64,000 nucleotides of DNA from Septoria linicola. Its lineage: Eukaryota > Ascomycota > Dothideomycetes > Mycosphaerellales > Mycosphaerellaceae. How positions within the stretch are numbered: the first letter of the stretch is position 1; each line of letters begins with the position of its first letter. Made by a program: the position numbers and the translations under genes. Positions 53,303 through 64,000 of the stretch are shown one piece after another. The stretch covers positions 992,001 to 1,056,000 of the forward strand of contig CP099428.1 of NCBI GenBank assembly GCA_024114885.1, written 5' to 3'. The notes under the pieces are model-generated. The model saw nothing but the letters and a program-made list of their open reading frames with translations. It made no database searches and had not been told where the DNA came from.

Positions 53303-56247
53303 ATGGCCGACTCCACGACGAACAGCACACTCGTGCCCCGAGCGCCAATGACGAGCGAAGAACTGGTGGAATTCGTGAAGAACGAGCTGGATGCCGAACA
53401 GCAACGTCAGGCGAATGCCGCAGCATTGACTGCTGGTGCGCTGCCAACAGACCAGCAGACGGGATCGACGCTCGACCTGAGCCACTGCAATATCAGTGCA
53501 CTACCTGCGGAGGTGATACTGCTCATCAAAGACCGCGTGGAGAGGTGCGTCCATAGGCAGACGTGGCAAGAGACACGCGAAGCACACGAGACTGACGGCA
53601 TACAGACTGGCACTCTCACACAACCGCAACATTCAGCTGGCACCAGAGATAGTGCAGTGTGACAGGTTGCGCTATCTCAATTTGCGATGGAACAAACTCC
53701 GGGCATTTCCCGAAGCGGTACGCCTGCTCTTCGAGGAGCAAACGACAAATGTCTGACGTGACACAGGTGCTTTCGCTGCCAAAGCTGGAGATACTGGATA
53801 TCAGCAAGAACACCATAGAGTCGATTCCGGAAGATATCAAGAAGATGACTAACCTCAAATTCCTGGCCGTTGCTCGCAACCAGATTACACGCCTGCCCCT
53901 GGCCATAGGCGAAATGAATCTGGTAAAGCTAAAGTTCGACGAGAACCCTATCGAGTTTCCCCCGCCCGAGGCTCTGAAACCCAGCACATTAAGCTCTGTC
54001 GAATCTGAAAAAGACAAAGACATGTGCCAGCAAGTCAAGAGATTCATGAAAACAGCCGCCATGAGACAGAGATTACGCACCGACTCCTCAGAAGACTTGA
54101 GGTTCGTCTGATGGCCTACTGCTCCTAATAGAATGGATACTGACAATCTCATAGCAGCGCCGACACTCCACGTCCACCAAGACGCGTCGTGACTGGCGGC
54201 CGATTTCCCGTACGTCCTAGTGTCAGTGGTATTGAGAATGTGGAAGGCCTCGCCAAGTCGGAATCTCCACCGAACGTGGCCCCGCCAATACCGATGCGCT
54301 CACATGCTCGAGGCGCATCATCGACCGCAGCCCATCCCAACATCATCAAGCGGCCAGGCATCGCTCCGCTACTCACCTCTGCTCTCGATGTCAGCCGGAG
54401 CAGGAGTGAAAGTATTACCACGCCGGCGAACATACGCAATCGTCGCCAAGGATATGTGCCTCACAAGCATACCAACCTGAACTCTCTCGACGAGATGTCA
54501 ACAAGGATGTCTACTCGGACGAGTCAGGCTTCGACGCTCACGCCCCCACACTCTCGCGCGCCGAGCGTCAACTCAGCGTACCTTGGTATCAGTGGCGGCG
54601 AAAGCTCGTCTGGCGCTGTGAGTCCCATTGACGGGCCGTTGAGCAGAGCAATTCTATCGCGCAAGCTATCGAGTCTACCTGAAAGCCGCAATTCGACTGT
54701 TCCCATGCAGAACTCAATCAGGGCCGTTAAGCGCGTGCTTTTCATGCTGTTCTACGTGCACAGGCCTTTGGCCGATATTGCACAGCAATTCGGCAGCGGC
54801 AGTCCTCGGAGATCCACCCTTGAGCGACAGCTAGCCACTGCCAACTTCAAAGTCGATGAGCTGGACCGGCTTATACACAAGGCGAACCAGATGGTCGAAG
54901 ACAACATGGAGGTCGACAACCGAACATTGATGCAAATCGTGCGGACAGCTATACTAGCTCTTCGCTCATATGTCTTCGTCATCAAAGAGCTCAACCGGAA
55001 CCGCCAGCAATGCGTCAAGCGGGTAGACGCTTATCACGTTCGCCAGGTGATCACCTCTGTGTACAATCTGATCATGGAAGCTCGCAACGTCTGCAACCTA
55101 CTAGGTTTCAAGACTGTCACCGCGAATCCTCGCGATACTCTACGAGCATCTCAAGCCTGGAGCAGCAGGACCGTCACACCAACACAATCCAAGCCGGCGG
55201 CTGGTCCCCGTCGACGTGGAGCAACCATTTTGCCCAGTTCTAGTAGTGTTACGAACTTGCGTGGGATGGCGCCCCCAGTACCCTTGCACACTCCCTCCAG
55301 TCGGAGTAACACCATGACATCTGTTGGTGGATCAGCTACTCCACGCTGGAACCAATCTTTCTCTGATCTGGCCTCGATGACCCACAGTCGTGGCCCCTCA
55401 AGGAGCAACACAATCCGAAGCGCCACTGGAAGCGACGCAGAGGAGACCGCAGACCGTGTATACATCAAGCTGAAGAATTGCTGCGACTTGGCAAGGGCAA
55501 CCTTACCACCAGTTCGTGATGATCTGGCGTCGCGGAAGTCTGTCGAGGACCGCGCTGGTAATTTGCGTCAAGCAAGCCTTTTCGGGGCTGCAATCAACAA
55601 GTGCGATCTTGCTGTTACCACCAACAACAGGCTCCTCGCCCGCCTGCGGATAATGCGCGTCGGAGACCCTGCGCGCTATCAGCATGAGTTCAGGCAGATG
55701 GCTGAACAATTCGCCAAGGTAAGTGTTCCGATGAAGCCCTTCATATTATATGTTGTCCTCTTGAGTTAACGTTGATCAGGACTGGGCCGAGTTTGCCGCA
55801 GAGATTATGAGACTCACGCGCGAAGGCCTTGACATTGGCAACATCAAAAACCACCTCAAGCCAGTTCAGCACGCTTGCAGGGACGTTGACCGTGCTGCCA
55901 AGATCGTGACACCGCCATCGAATAGGCCGCCGCCGTCTGGAGGCCTCCATAACGCATTTCCGACAGCACTGAACACTGCGCTGAATCAGCACATCGCGAT
56001 GGGTTTTGCTCCGCCTGTCCCAGCAACACCTTTGGGAGCTGCTTTAGGACCTGCAGTACAGGCGACGGTACCACCAACTCCGACAACAGCCACTAACATT
56101 CCCGACTACAGCTTCCCACCAGTTCCACCAATACCAGCCAACATACCGCCTCCAAGTCATGTTGGCATGAGGAGAGCACCAAATCTCCCTATGCCTAGCT
56201 ACCCTAGGCTGGGCCCATTGACGCATCTACCATCAAACCCACAGTAA
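53303..56247 (+). CDS. sog2: Leucine-rich repeat protein Sog2 of the RAM/MOR pathway
   Basis: Five exons: 53303-53544, 53606-53717, 53767-54101, 54155-55718, 55780-56247; introns 49-61 nt; 906 aa. Leucine-rich repeats fill about residues 55-190 (LDLSHCNISALPAEV, LRYLNLRWNKLRAFP, LEILDISKNTIESIP), followed by a long Ser-rich region and the conserved SOG2 C-terminal block (AVKRVLFMLFYVHRPLADI to about 800), then a Pro-rich tail. In the RAM network Sog2 binds Kic1/Hym1 upstream of the NDR kinase Cbk1/Orb6, controlling polarity and septation. ATG 53303 has strong context; an in-frame ATG at 53219 would add 28 aa. The stop at 56245 sits inside a CAG/TAAGTG donor-like site; splicing a 50-nt intron (56244-56293) would instead end the protein with QMDKVYSEQ at 56324. 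Confidence 0.88.
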
Positions 56248-56324
56248 GTGAAAAAAAAACGTTCGTGACTGTCTGTGTGTGCGGCTGCGGCAGGCAAATG
56301 GACAAAGTATATAGTGAGCAGTAA

Positions 56325-56852
56325 ACAAGCTCGTTCTCGCAGGGAACGTTTGAACGGCGAGGATCGCAGGAGATTGTGTTCACGAGGGAGAGAACGTGGA
56401 ATGGCAAGGAATAAGCGGCGGGCACGCATTATGACTTTACGACATCACGAGTTAAGGGATACCCAAGCATGAAGAAGTGTAACATTACGGCATGGCAAGG
56501 TTAAAGCATTGGGGCGGTCAGCAAAAGGCACATGCTGCAGGCAATTGCGGCGCTTGAGATGGATCACGGATTGAGAAGGAAAAGCGTGTTGGCTCGTGAA
56601 ATTGGGCTTGCGCTTGATTGCATTGTAACTCATAGCCACGAAATGCGCAAATGGAGTGCACTGGTATAAATGTCTCCTTCGCACAATTTCTCCCATCGCT
56701 TGAATCTCCTGCGAATCGTCGCCAATGGCTCAGATACCAGTGAAGGTACTGTCCAGGATCCCGTCCGTCCCGCCAGAAGGCTGCCTCGCTTGCATTTGGC
56801 TGGATTTTGAGCACACTTCCAAGATGATATCGTTGGTGTTGATGCGAGACGC
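56325..56852. other. Convergent intergenic, no gene seen
   Basis: 528 bp between the 3' ends of sog2 and the ribosomal P1 gene. Nothing recognised. Confidence 0.6.
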
Positions 56853-57332
56853 TTAGTCGAAGAGACCGAAGCCCATGTCGTCGTCGGACTCCTCCTTCTC
56901 TGCAAGACTCAATGATCAGCACCAACTCAGACATCACTTTATCATCTGGATCCGACTTACCCTCCTCCTTCTTCTCCTCAGCAGCTGGAGCGTCGGCAGC
57001 GGCGTCACCCCCGGCAGCAGCGCCACCAGTAGCAGCGGCTGGGGCGGCACCACCACCAGAGCCGACGTTGGTCAAGAGGTCCTTGACGTCCTTGCCCTCG
57101 AGGGCCTTTGCGAAGAGGGTGGTCCAGATTGGCTCAACATCTGGAACCTTGGCGGCAGTGATGAGGGATTGGAGCTTGTCGGCCTTTTGGAGGAGAGATC
57201 AGTACATGTTGCGACCAGCTGGAGAGTTGCGCGACTTCATGGTCTGCAATAGGTGTGACTTACGGTGATCTCCAGACCCTCATCGGCGAGGATGAGGGCG
57301 GCGTAAGAGGCAGCGAGCTCGGAGGTAGACAT
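56853..57332 (-). CDS. rpp1: 60S acidic ribosomal stalk protein P1
   Basis: Exons 57332-57264, 57183-56961 and 56899-56853, introns 80 and 61 nt; 112 aa. The N-terminal dimerisation domain starts MSTSELAASYAALIL and runs to DLLTNVGSGGG; an Ala/Gly-rich hinge and an acidic KKEEEKEESDDD stretch lead to the invariant GFGLFD end that recruits elongation factors. Splice 2 rebuilds the EEK repeat. Intron position after residue 23 and a near-terminal intron are common in ascomycete P1 genes. The protein is part of the P0-(P1-P2)2 stalk; fungal P1 proteins are also known as minor allergens. Confidence 0.95.
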
Positions 57333-57778
57333 GTTGACTGTTGTCGTCTATTGGGTTTTGAGAGATGTGGTGATGAGATGCCTACAGCGAGCAGTGTCGT
57401 GAAGGTCTTCTTCTCGCGGTGACTTGTGGATAGTAGTCGAGCGAAGTCTCGGAGCGGCGGTGCGCAGAAGTAGCGACCGAGCTTTTTTCGACGTGTGGAA
57501 GGCACGCACTCTTGGCGCGGTCAGTAGTCGTGCCTGCCTCAGAAAGTTGCAGCCTTATTATTGCCTGATGACGCCGAAGGAAGCTTGCGCTGCGGGGCTG
57601 CTGGCTCGACTTGCCTCTTGCCGCGACGTCCGCTGATAGGAAGAAGGCAAGGAACGGTTGTGTGCTTGTCCTTCTTTGCCTCCTCTCACTCTGATTATGA
57701 AGCAGGCCATCTCATAGCGACATCCACGCACCTTCACCTACTCGATCACACTCCCCATCCTACACCGCCGCCGCGGCG
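57333..57778. promoter_or_regulatory. Divergent promoter region, P1 / DUF2408 gene
   Basis: 446 bp between two start codons. Pyrimidine-rich near both genes; no gene inside. Confidence 0.4.
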
Positions 57779-59377
57779 ATGACCGACTCACCGTTCCAGC
57801 GCATTCCGCTGGACCCCAAAGAGCAGCCGATCCTGGATCGCGTGCTCGTCATCCGCGACCATCTATCGCTGATGAAAAGCGATCGCTCGACTTACGTCAA
57901 ATCGGCCGATGTTCAGAAATACTACCACCAGCTCATTGAGCAAGTCGAGCTTCTCAATCGGATACGCGAAAGCAAGCGAGATGAGCAAAATCGAGTCGAC
58001 ACAGTACTCGATGACTGTTTCCGACTGATCTCGCTCTTCTTTCTCACGATCGGCCGGAACCGTGAAGCGCCTGCCATCTACTCTTGTGTAAGTACCGTCG
58101 ATCGTCTGTTGAATCACCTGCGCGAGGCGGGCTTCTATCTGCCGGCGGACTTGAAGAGTATCGATGAGCACCTACATAAATGGGAGTCTACGATAGAGAG
58201 GGGCCGGGAGGAGAATGGGCACAGCGAGCATATTTTGACGCTGTTGTCGGCGAGGATTGATGTCTGCAAGGCTACGTTAGAGGAATTGAAGGCGCCTTTG
58301 GCACAGTTGGAAGGGGATCTCATGCAGAAGTATGAGAAGCTGGTCAGCATTCTGCGGAGTCTGAGTGCGTGCAATGCGCGGTCGAGGGTGAGTATTGACT
58401 ATCTGTTGAATGGACATAAGGACTGTGCGCTGAAAAATTGCCAGTTCCCCGAGAAGGAAGTGCGGGATTTCGAGAAGCAGTTGCTACAGATCCAGGAAGA
58501 GCTTCATGCGGAGATTGATCCGCACGATGGCAAGTCGGCGCAAGAGGTGTATGCCGAACGACTACAACTCATTCAGGACTGTCCGAGCTGCGTCACGGAT
58601 CCCGAGACTACGGTTAAGAGCCTGCTCGCGCGATGCTTGCTGTGGGTCGAGATCATTCGGGAGAAGCAGGGCAAAATCGATCCCAATTTCAAGGACACAT
58701 TCGACCAGTTGCTCAAGATCAAGACTGCGCTGGATCACATGAACCTCACCCAGGCTTGGTCGCTCCGCGAGACAGACCTCTACGACTTCCAACGACAGCT
58801 CGACCGCTACGACGACAGCCGGATCAACGGTAACTTCGTCGATGGACAGGGCCAACCAGCGGATCTGCATGCTCAGCGAACACTCCTTTACCTGCTCCGC
58901 AAGTCGTACGCTTTCATCTACCAATACATCATCTCTTCCGAGCCTGTATCCGAGGCTCTTCTGCCGATCTACAACCAACTTCAGACACTTAAGCGCTGCC
59001 TGGTGGAGGTGAAGAAGAATGGCGGAGTGGACTCGCCACGCGAGCTGTACCCTTATAGCATGAAGCTGAACAGCATCGACAATATGAAGAAGGACGGCAA
59101 GTTCATGATCGGGAACGACATCCCAGAAGGCCAAGGATCCGTTTCGGCTCTTCTGGCCGAGTGCTTCGACCTTGCGTACGAGCTTAGAAGCGAAGCCGAT
59201 GAACGATCTGAGCAGCCCGCACCAGAAGAGGTCAATGGTGTTGGCAACAGAACAGCGAAGGATGTCAACCCTGCCAACTATCCGGACGGACGGAAGGACG
59301 AGGCTAGAATCGACGAGGCTGGTGGTCACAGCGTCACAGGTCTAGGGCTACAGAGGACGTTGACTCGTGAGGGATAG
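57779..59377 (+). CDS. DUF2408 / UPF0662 family protein
   Basis: Intronless, 532 aa from ATG 57779. Nearly all-helical, without signal peptide or membrane segment. It follows the conserved fungal DUF2408 layout: two related helical halves (about 10-190 and 245-430), with the marked segments LDDCFRLISLFFLTIGRNREAPA, FYLPADLKSIDEHL, CNARSRVSIDYL and LLYLLRKSYAFIYQYI. The last 70 aa are polar. Fission yeast has a UPF0662 member found in cytoplasm and nucleus; the biochemical role is unknown. The lack of introns and the high conservation suggest a core gene. Confidence 0.85.
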   Translation: MTDSPFQRIPLDPKEQPILDRVLVIRDHLSLMKSDRSTYVKSADVQKYYHQLIEQVELLNRIRESKRDEQNRVDTVLDDCFRLISLFFLTIGRNREAPAIYSCVSTVDRLLNHLREAGFYLPADLKSIDEHLHKWESTIERGREENGHSEHILTLLSARIDVCKATLEELKAPLAQLEGDLMQKYEKLVSILRSLSACNARSRVSIDYLLNGHKDCALKNCQFPEKEVRDFEKQLLQIQEELHAEIDPHDGKSAQEVYAERLQLIQDCPSCVTDPETTVKSLLARCLLWVEIIREKQGKIDPNFKDTFDQLLKIKTALDHMNLTQAWSLRETDLYDFQRQLDRYDDSRINGNFVDGQGQPADLHAQRTLLYLLRKSYAFIYQYIISSEPVSEALLPIYNQLQTLKRCLVEVKKNGGVDSPRELYPYSMKLNSIDNMKKDGKFMIGNDIPEGQGSVSALLAECFDLAYELRSEADERSEQPAPEEVNGVGNRTAKDVNPANYPDGRKDEARIDEAGGHSVTGLGLQRTLTREG

Positions 59378-59956
59378 TATCCTTACAAGGCAATGGAATG
59401 TGGCTGTGACTGTGGCTCCGACTTTGAGGATGATTGAGCTGTCATCACACGCTCCGCAAGCAGAGACGAAGCTGAATGTGTGGATTTGATTGGGTATGCG
59501 AGGCGTGTTTGGCGTTCAAACAAAGAGGAAGGCACGATTGAGATGTGTACGACAGAACTTTGCTTCTGACATAACGGCTGGGTGGCCTGTGTGCTTCTTG
59601 ACACTTGAATGACACGGGCATGGACACGAAAGCATACAGAATGGCAAGCACAGACGCTGCCAGGCAAGCATGAAGTTTGTATGTGCTTAGTACTGAATGA
59701 TAGTGTCTTCTCTTCTCTCTGGCCGTTCTGTCTGAAGGCGAGGTGGGCCGGCGTTTTACATTATGTGCTGACGCTGACTTGTGAAGGCCGAACATGCATG
59801 TGAGGCGCGTGGGCTTGCATGAAATGAAGCGACGAATACTGTGGCTGAGACAAAAACCTCTTTCCATCACGGCATCTGGAACTCTAGCAGGACAACAAAC
59901 TTAACGCATCACAGTCGCGGAGCGCAACACAGGAAGTCGTCCGTTACGAGCAAATT
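59378..59956. other. Intergenic, no gene seen
   Basis: 579 bp between the DUF2408 stop and the intact 2EXR-type gene. Nothing recognised. Confidence 0.6.
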
Positions 59957-61006
59957 ATGAGCACAGACTCGGCAGCCCGTCAGCATTTCCTCGCCGGCAT
60001 AGTCGAATTTCGGCTCAGCTATGGCTTGGCCAGCAGGAACACATTAGGGCAACTACAAACAATGGTGGGTTTTGACCCCTTCGACGCAGTCTTCCTACAT
60101 ACTGCTATTCAGAAGACTATCGACTTGTTAGCGCTGCTCTGTCGCAATGCACATTACAAGAAAAATCTGCTGCACTTGCCCGCTGAGATTCGCGTTCAAA
60201 TCTACGACCGTGCCATCGAGGAGCACTGGGCATCACATTACCGACACACTCGGAGTCAGAAGCCATGGCCGTGGAAACGGGCGCGGTCGAAGGACTGGGA
60301 GCACGAGCGAGAAATGTTGGTGCGTCATGAGAGACTTTTTTTCTCGACTCTGGAGCCACCCGTGTTTCGGACTTGTAAGCTTCTACGGGAAGAAGGTTTG
60401 GATGTGTATGAGAAATTCATGCGTGGATGCATTGGTAGCAAGCTATCACATAACCCGGAAAGGCATTGGAACGAATTGCGCAAGTTGATGGACCATTGCG
60501 TCTATGCCATGGTGGCTTATGACAACCACAGTACTGTATGGTCTGAGCCGCTGCGAGAAAGAAACCGGATCCGAGGGCCAGAGGAGGAAAGCGCTGTAGT
60601 TGAGCTGAGAAGACTACTTCAGCCTAGAAAAGCGGAAGCAGATAAACGCCGTAAAGAGGCAAGGCAGGTTGAGATGAGAGAGCAAGCTAGAGCCAGCCGT
60701 GTCTATGAGGAAAAGCTGAGACGCATCGCAGCAGGGCTCAGACGTGCAAGACCTGACGACTTGGAGCTGATGGACAGGCTGGACAAGCTGGACAGGAAGC
60801 TTTGGTGGCCGATTTGCGACAGTGGCGCCAGGCCGATGGAGGCATGGAACGTATCCAAAACCGCCCGGAGCTCGTATGCATGGGAGAATATCCGGCATCC
60901 ACTCTTCATCCGATCAAGCCAGAGCCAGTCAGGCCAGAGCCAAAGGGTTGGCGAATGTTGCGCGATGCTACACTGCTGGGATGACACTTTGTCGAGCAAG
61001 AAATGA
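59957..61006 (+). CDS. 2EXR/F-box-like domain protein
   Basis: Intronless, 349 aa. About residue 70-90 has the LLHLPAEIRVQIYDRAIE motif typical of 2EXR and F-box-like fungal families, followed by PPVFRTCKLLREEGLDVYEKF. A charged coiled-coil stretch (about 215-270) is rich in Arg, Glu and Lys. The C-terminus is unremarkable. A second, broken copy is at 48279-48920. Fungi carry many lineage-specific members; roles are unknown. The stop is 71 bp before the convergent stop of the secreted protein. Confidence 0.72.
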   Translation: MSTDSAARQHFLAGIVEFRLSYGLASRNTLGQLQTMVGFDPFDAVFLHTAIQKTIDLLALLCRNAHYKKNLLHLPAEIRVQIYDRAIEEHWASHYRHTRSQKPWPWKRARSKDWEHEREMLVRHERLFFSTLEPPVFRTCKLLREEGLDVYEKFMRGCIGSKLSHNPERHWNELRKLMDHCVYAMVAYDNHSTVWSEPLRERNRIRGPEEESAVVELRRLLQPRKAEADKRRKEARQVEMREQARASRVYEEKLRRIAAGLRRARPDDLELMDRLDKLDRKLWWPICDSGARPMEAWNVSKTARSSYAWENIRHPLFIRSSQSQSGQSQRVGECCAMLHCWDDTLSSKK

Positions 61007-61076
61007 TGCGCTCAACGACGGGACCAGATCTATACAATGGTACGGAAGCTCTATGATTGCAAGACTCCTTAGCATT

Positions 61077-61771
61077 CTACACCAAACGGAAGATCCCCGT
61101 GCTAGCTACCACAAATACCACTCTCCAAGCACTCTCAGAGCTCCCACACTTCGCTACACTCCCTGGCACATTACAATTCTGGTAGACACTCGTATGGATG
61201 CATCCTTCTGGCAGTCCCTCGCTCGCATAGTTACCCCACGCCAGACTCAAATACTCCTCTCCATTGACAGTCGTGTTGCAGGCCAAGAACTGATTGACGG
61301 CAGAGGATATCTTGTGACTGATTTCACCAGTCTGGGCGTTGATCGCCCACTCGTATTGCTTCTGGCTTTTGTTGGCTGTGATTTGGGTGCGGGCGCCGCT
61401 GCGGTGGCCCTGTGAGATATTAGTACTGCTGAGAAGGGCAAGTGAATGGGTTGACCTACGATGTCTTCAGCGAAGAGACCGTAGGAGACACCGTCGATGT
61501 CGAGCTCGAGAGCGCGGAAATCGGGGTCTGGAGTGGGAGAGTCGGCGAATGCTGGAGTGCCTGGGTAGACGGACAGACGCTGTCCGATCAGTTGGTAGTT
61601 CTCCTCGTTGGCGTTCTTGGCAGCGTTCAGAGAGACGAAGGTCTTTTGGCCGGATGTCGAGTTGGAGACGCCCATGATCAGGCCGAACTCTAAGCTGCTC
61701 AGTGGTGCAGGCTTGGAGGATGGTGCTGCAGCAGCGCCAGCGGCGAGGGCGAGGGCGAGTGTCTTGTACAT
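61077..61771 (-). CDS. Secreted cell-surface protein, PhiA-like in build
   Basis: Exons 61771-61460 and 61409-61077, 50-nt intron, phase 0; 214 aa. A signal peptide covers about 1-16 (MYKTLALALAAGAAAAP). The mature protein alternates beta-like segments (FGLIMGVSNS, GVSYGLFAEDI, YEWAINAQTGEI) with four cysteines in the second half (ACN, GCI, NCN, KCG). Layout and the W-(A/S)I-N/D segment recall the PhiA/conidiation wall proteins of filamentous fungi, but the match is judged by eye only. It is probably a secreted wall or matrix protein. It converges with the 2EXR-type gene. Confidence 0.7.
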
Positions 61772-64000
61772 TATAAAGATGTGGTTTCGTGATCGGTGGT
61801 TGGTATGAAGCTGTGGTGGTTTTGTTGCTGGTGCTCAGATTTTGCGACGAATACCCGTACTTATATCTATGATCATGTTCACGGTCCTATATCAGGCGTC
61901 TTGTCTGTCTCGTAAGGCCTCACAGCTGCTCCGAGATTGCCGTAGACGTAGTCCAGCATGGCTCAGCAAGAAGACGTGAAGTCGAAAATAGCCAGCAGTG
62001 ATATCATGTTTCGCATGAATACAACTGGACGCCTGGAAGCATGTTGGAGCTTGGCTTCCCTTACGGGCCAGATGTATGCAGATCTCGCCGCGAAGGAGTG
62101 TGTGGAGCCGGCCAAGAGTGGTTGCCGGAAAGCTTCTTGTTTTTGGAAGACTTCTTTCGCATCTTTGGGCGTATACCTACATCATCTTGCAGAATCATGG
62201 CGAAGTAGTGAGCAGTGCCACACCAACGTGCTTGTGGTGATGTCCCGGAACAGTACACCTTTCAGCACGAAAGCACGCGATACAAGCTGAATATGGGAAG
62301 CCGAAGAAAGACGTCCTGGTCAGATTTAGTCTCGACTCTCTACGATCGTCTGTGATCGGAAAATTGTCTCAGTGCTGCTCGCACGCTCAAGCTATGGTTC
62401 TATCCCCGTCCTGTTCCAAAAGCTCGCGGTTTGCGAAGACTACGAGCCAGGCAGCACAGTCTCCTCTTATGCCATCATGCCTCAAGACAGCGGCCCTTCA
62501 GTATCATGGCGTCCGTCCTGCGACACTGTTGCCGCTATTCTACATCTTAGTGCTTTCGTCCCAGAATTGGGAAACGGACATGGGCGCGACGTGGATGGGT
62601 TCTGCTTGGGCTGGCCAAGTCTTTGATCAATGCAACACAGTATGAATTCGACTGAAGTCAGTCCACCTACCTCTGGAGACGTATGCGACTTACCACTGAT
62701 GTAGTATGATCGCGGCCGCAGCAATGTTTTGTCCAGCCTCGTTGTGAAGTGGGTTCCGTCATGCTGAAGTTTTAATCGAGCTTTGTCCAATTCGATCTTT
62801 TCTTGCGCGACGGGCTCACGCAAGACACGCTGCATATCATCATCAAAGGTCGCAACCCAGTCGCGCATCAAGACAGCACTCGACCAAAGACGGCATCGTG
62901 CCTGGCAGACGAACAAGCAGCGCGAGCTGCAGGTTCATCATCTGCATGCTGCTCCAACGCCATGCTCGTAGCAGAAGGGTGTATCCATCAAGCTCGTCTC
63001 TTGCAAGCTAACGCTCGGGTCTGCTGTCATGCTCGTCCATCCTCCACGTATCTCCTCGACTCTTCGCACAGCACTCGCTTTGTCGAGGTCTGTCTGCCAG
63101 AAGCGAACCTGCCGCACCACGTATCAAGTACGACAGGATTATGAAAGGCTATGATCGTTTTCGGCCACACAGGAATAGAATATCCACCCATGGTCTGTAT
63201 AGGGTGGTCTCAGGGTATCGGGGCACTTATCAACTTGAAAGAAGAAAGGAAGGAGGATTGCGCCGCAGAAATTTGGAGAGGTGGTCTCGAAATCGTCTGA
63301 GTCAGCACCCGAAGACCGCCTTGGCCCGCGATCCAGTACGAGAGCTCCGTCTTGGTCCAGCAACATCAGCTTTGTATATCCGCCGACGCGCTCAATCCGC
63401 ACGATATGATGTGAGCAATTCAGATGAAAATGACTAGACGAAGGCCGAGGGGCCATTGCTAAAATCTGGCCGGTCGCACATGGTCAGACTTTGGTGACCC
63501 AGACGGCATTCTGTCACGTCCAATTTTGAGTGATGAAAGAGGTCATTCCAGTATTCATTGCTTAGCCCGTTTGGGCAAATACAGATTGCATCGTCTATAC
63601 AGTTCCGCTAACAACTGTGTCCATGATCGTGGCGTTGACAACGGATGGAGCCAACGCCGCATACGAGATGTGTTGTGAGAAGTACAGCAAAGGTCCCGTC
63701 GGAAGCCACAGCCGCGCATCGAAAAGCCCTCAAAACAACTGGAATAAGTCTGCTATCCCTCTACAGCATGCGGAGACTGCCAATCGGAATATCGAGTGCC
63801 GAATATGCAGCTCAAAACAGCATGTGTGTGCGCCAATGACACGGCTCCGCACACGCTGGCAGATCCCACTTTGCCGATGTCAGGACCTTGACTGCAGAAG
63901 ATGCCATCGCAATCAGACCAGACAACAGAACTTCTTGCGACATGAACGTCTTGAGACGATCGAGGACTAGGCTGTTTGCTAGGGCTGATATCAAGGCGAT
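61772..64000. other. Terminal 2.2 kb, at most one weak small gene
   Basis: Besides the weak model at 62547-62868, only unsupported frames. No telomere repeat, transposase or RNA gene recognised. A gene may begin beyond the window edge. Confidence 0.5.
62547..62868 (-). CDS. Weak small gene model, unknown
   Basis: ATG at 62868; exons 62868-62694 and 62620-62547 with a canonical 73-nt GTAAGT...AG intron; 82 aa. The peptide is charged and helical (QRVLREPVAQEKIELDKARL) with a basic end. No family, signal or neighbour support; another open frame runs antisense over the same bases. It could be a relic or chance. Confidence 0.28.

Overview
The window is nuclear DNA of a filamentous ascomycete (Pezizomycotina). 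Introns are short (46-107 nt, nearly all GT-AG), genes are compact on both strands at about 2 kb spacing, and the content is typically fungal: Zn2Cys6 regulator, Pth11-type rhodopsin domain, SOG2/RAM protein, Ima1, GH28 pectinase, CYP and secreted cysteine-rich proteins. The gene mix and the small secreted proteins suit a plant-associated Dothideomycete, possibly Mycosphaerellales, but that rank is inference.

Layout. 0-4 kb: ima1 and a cytochrome P450 that stops before its haem-binding half. 4-8.5 kb: a divergent pair, an anion:cation symporter-type MFS permease and a nine-exon FAD-dependent amine/amino-acid oxidase. 8.5-10.9 kb: gene-poor, with a nested foldback repeat and a possible gene relic. 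10.9-20 kb: long coiled-coil protein, 8-Cys GPI-type surface protein, aldo-keto reductase, and an 872-residue fusion of a Pth11-like 7TM domain to a FucP-like sugar transporter. 20-22.8 kb: no gene seen. 22.8-28.2 kb: an endopolygalacturonase with one in-frame TGA, and an intronless flavocytochrome b2-type dehydrogenase flanked by two paralogous three-exon genes for 6-Cys secreted peptides. 29-36 kb: mitochondrial aconitase-family enzyme divergent from an Sfm1-type methyltransferase, an F-box protein and an endosulfine. 36-48 kb: both mitochondrial proline-catabolism enzymes (P5C dehydrogenase, proline dehydrogenase), a small Cys-rich protein, a divergent Zn2Cys6 regulator, and a Baeyer-Villiger-type monooxygenase. 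48-62 kb: two members of a 2EXR-like family (one broken), methionine aminopeptidase 2, lipoate-protein ligase, SOG2, ribosomal P1, a DUF2408/UPF0662 protein and a secreted wall-type protein. The last 2.2 kb holds at most one weak small gene.

How it fits together. put1, put2 and the Zn2Cys6 regulator form a partial proline-utilisation cluster, without the permease found in the Aspergillus prn cluster. The symporter/oxidase pair could import and oxidise an amine or amino-sugar compound. The most novel item is the pair of 6-Cys secreted-peptide genes around the dehydrogenase: same exon lengths and Cys framework, diverged sequence, and each reading frame broken up by introns so that simple ORF scans miss it. 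Three genes look damaged (P450, polygalacturonase, one 2EXR paralogue), pointing to ongoing loss of accessory functions.

Exon coordinates were worked out by hand from splice signals and frame; each multi-exon model given sums to a whole number of codons.
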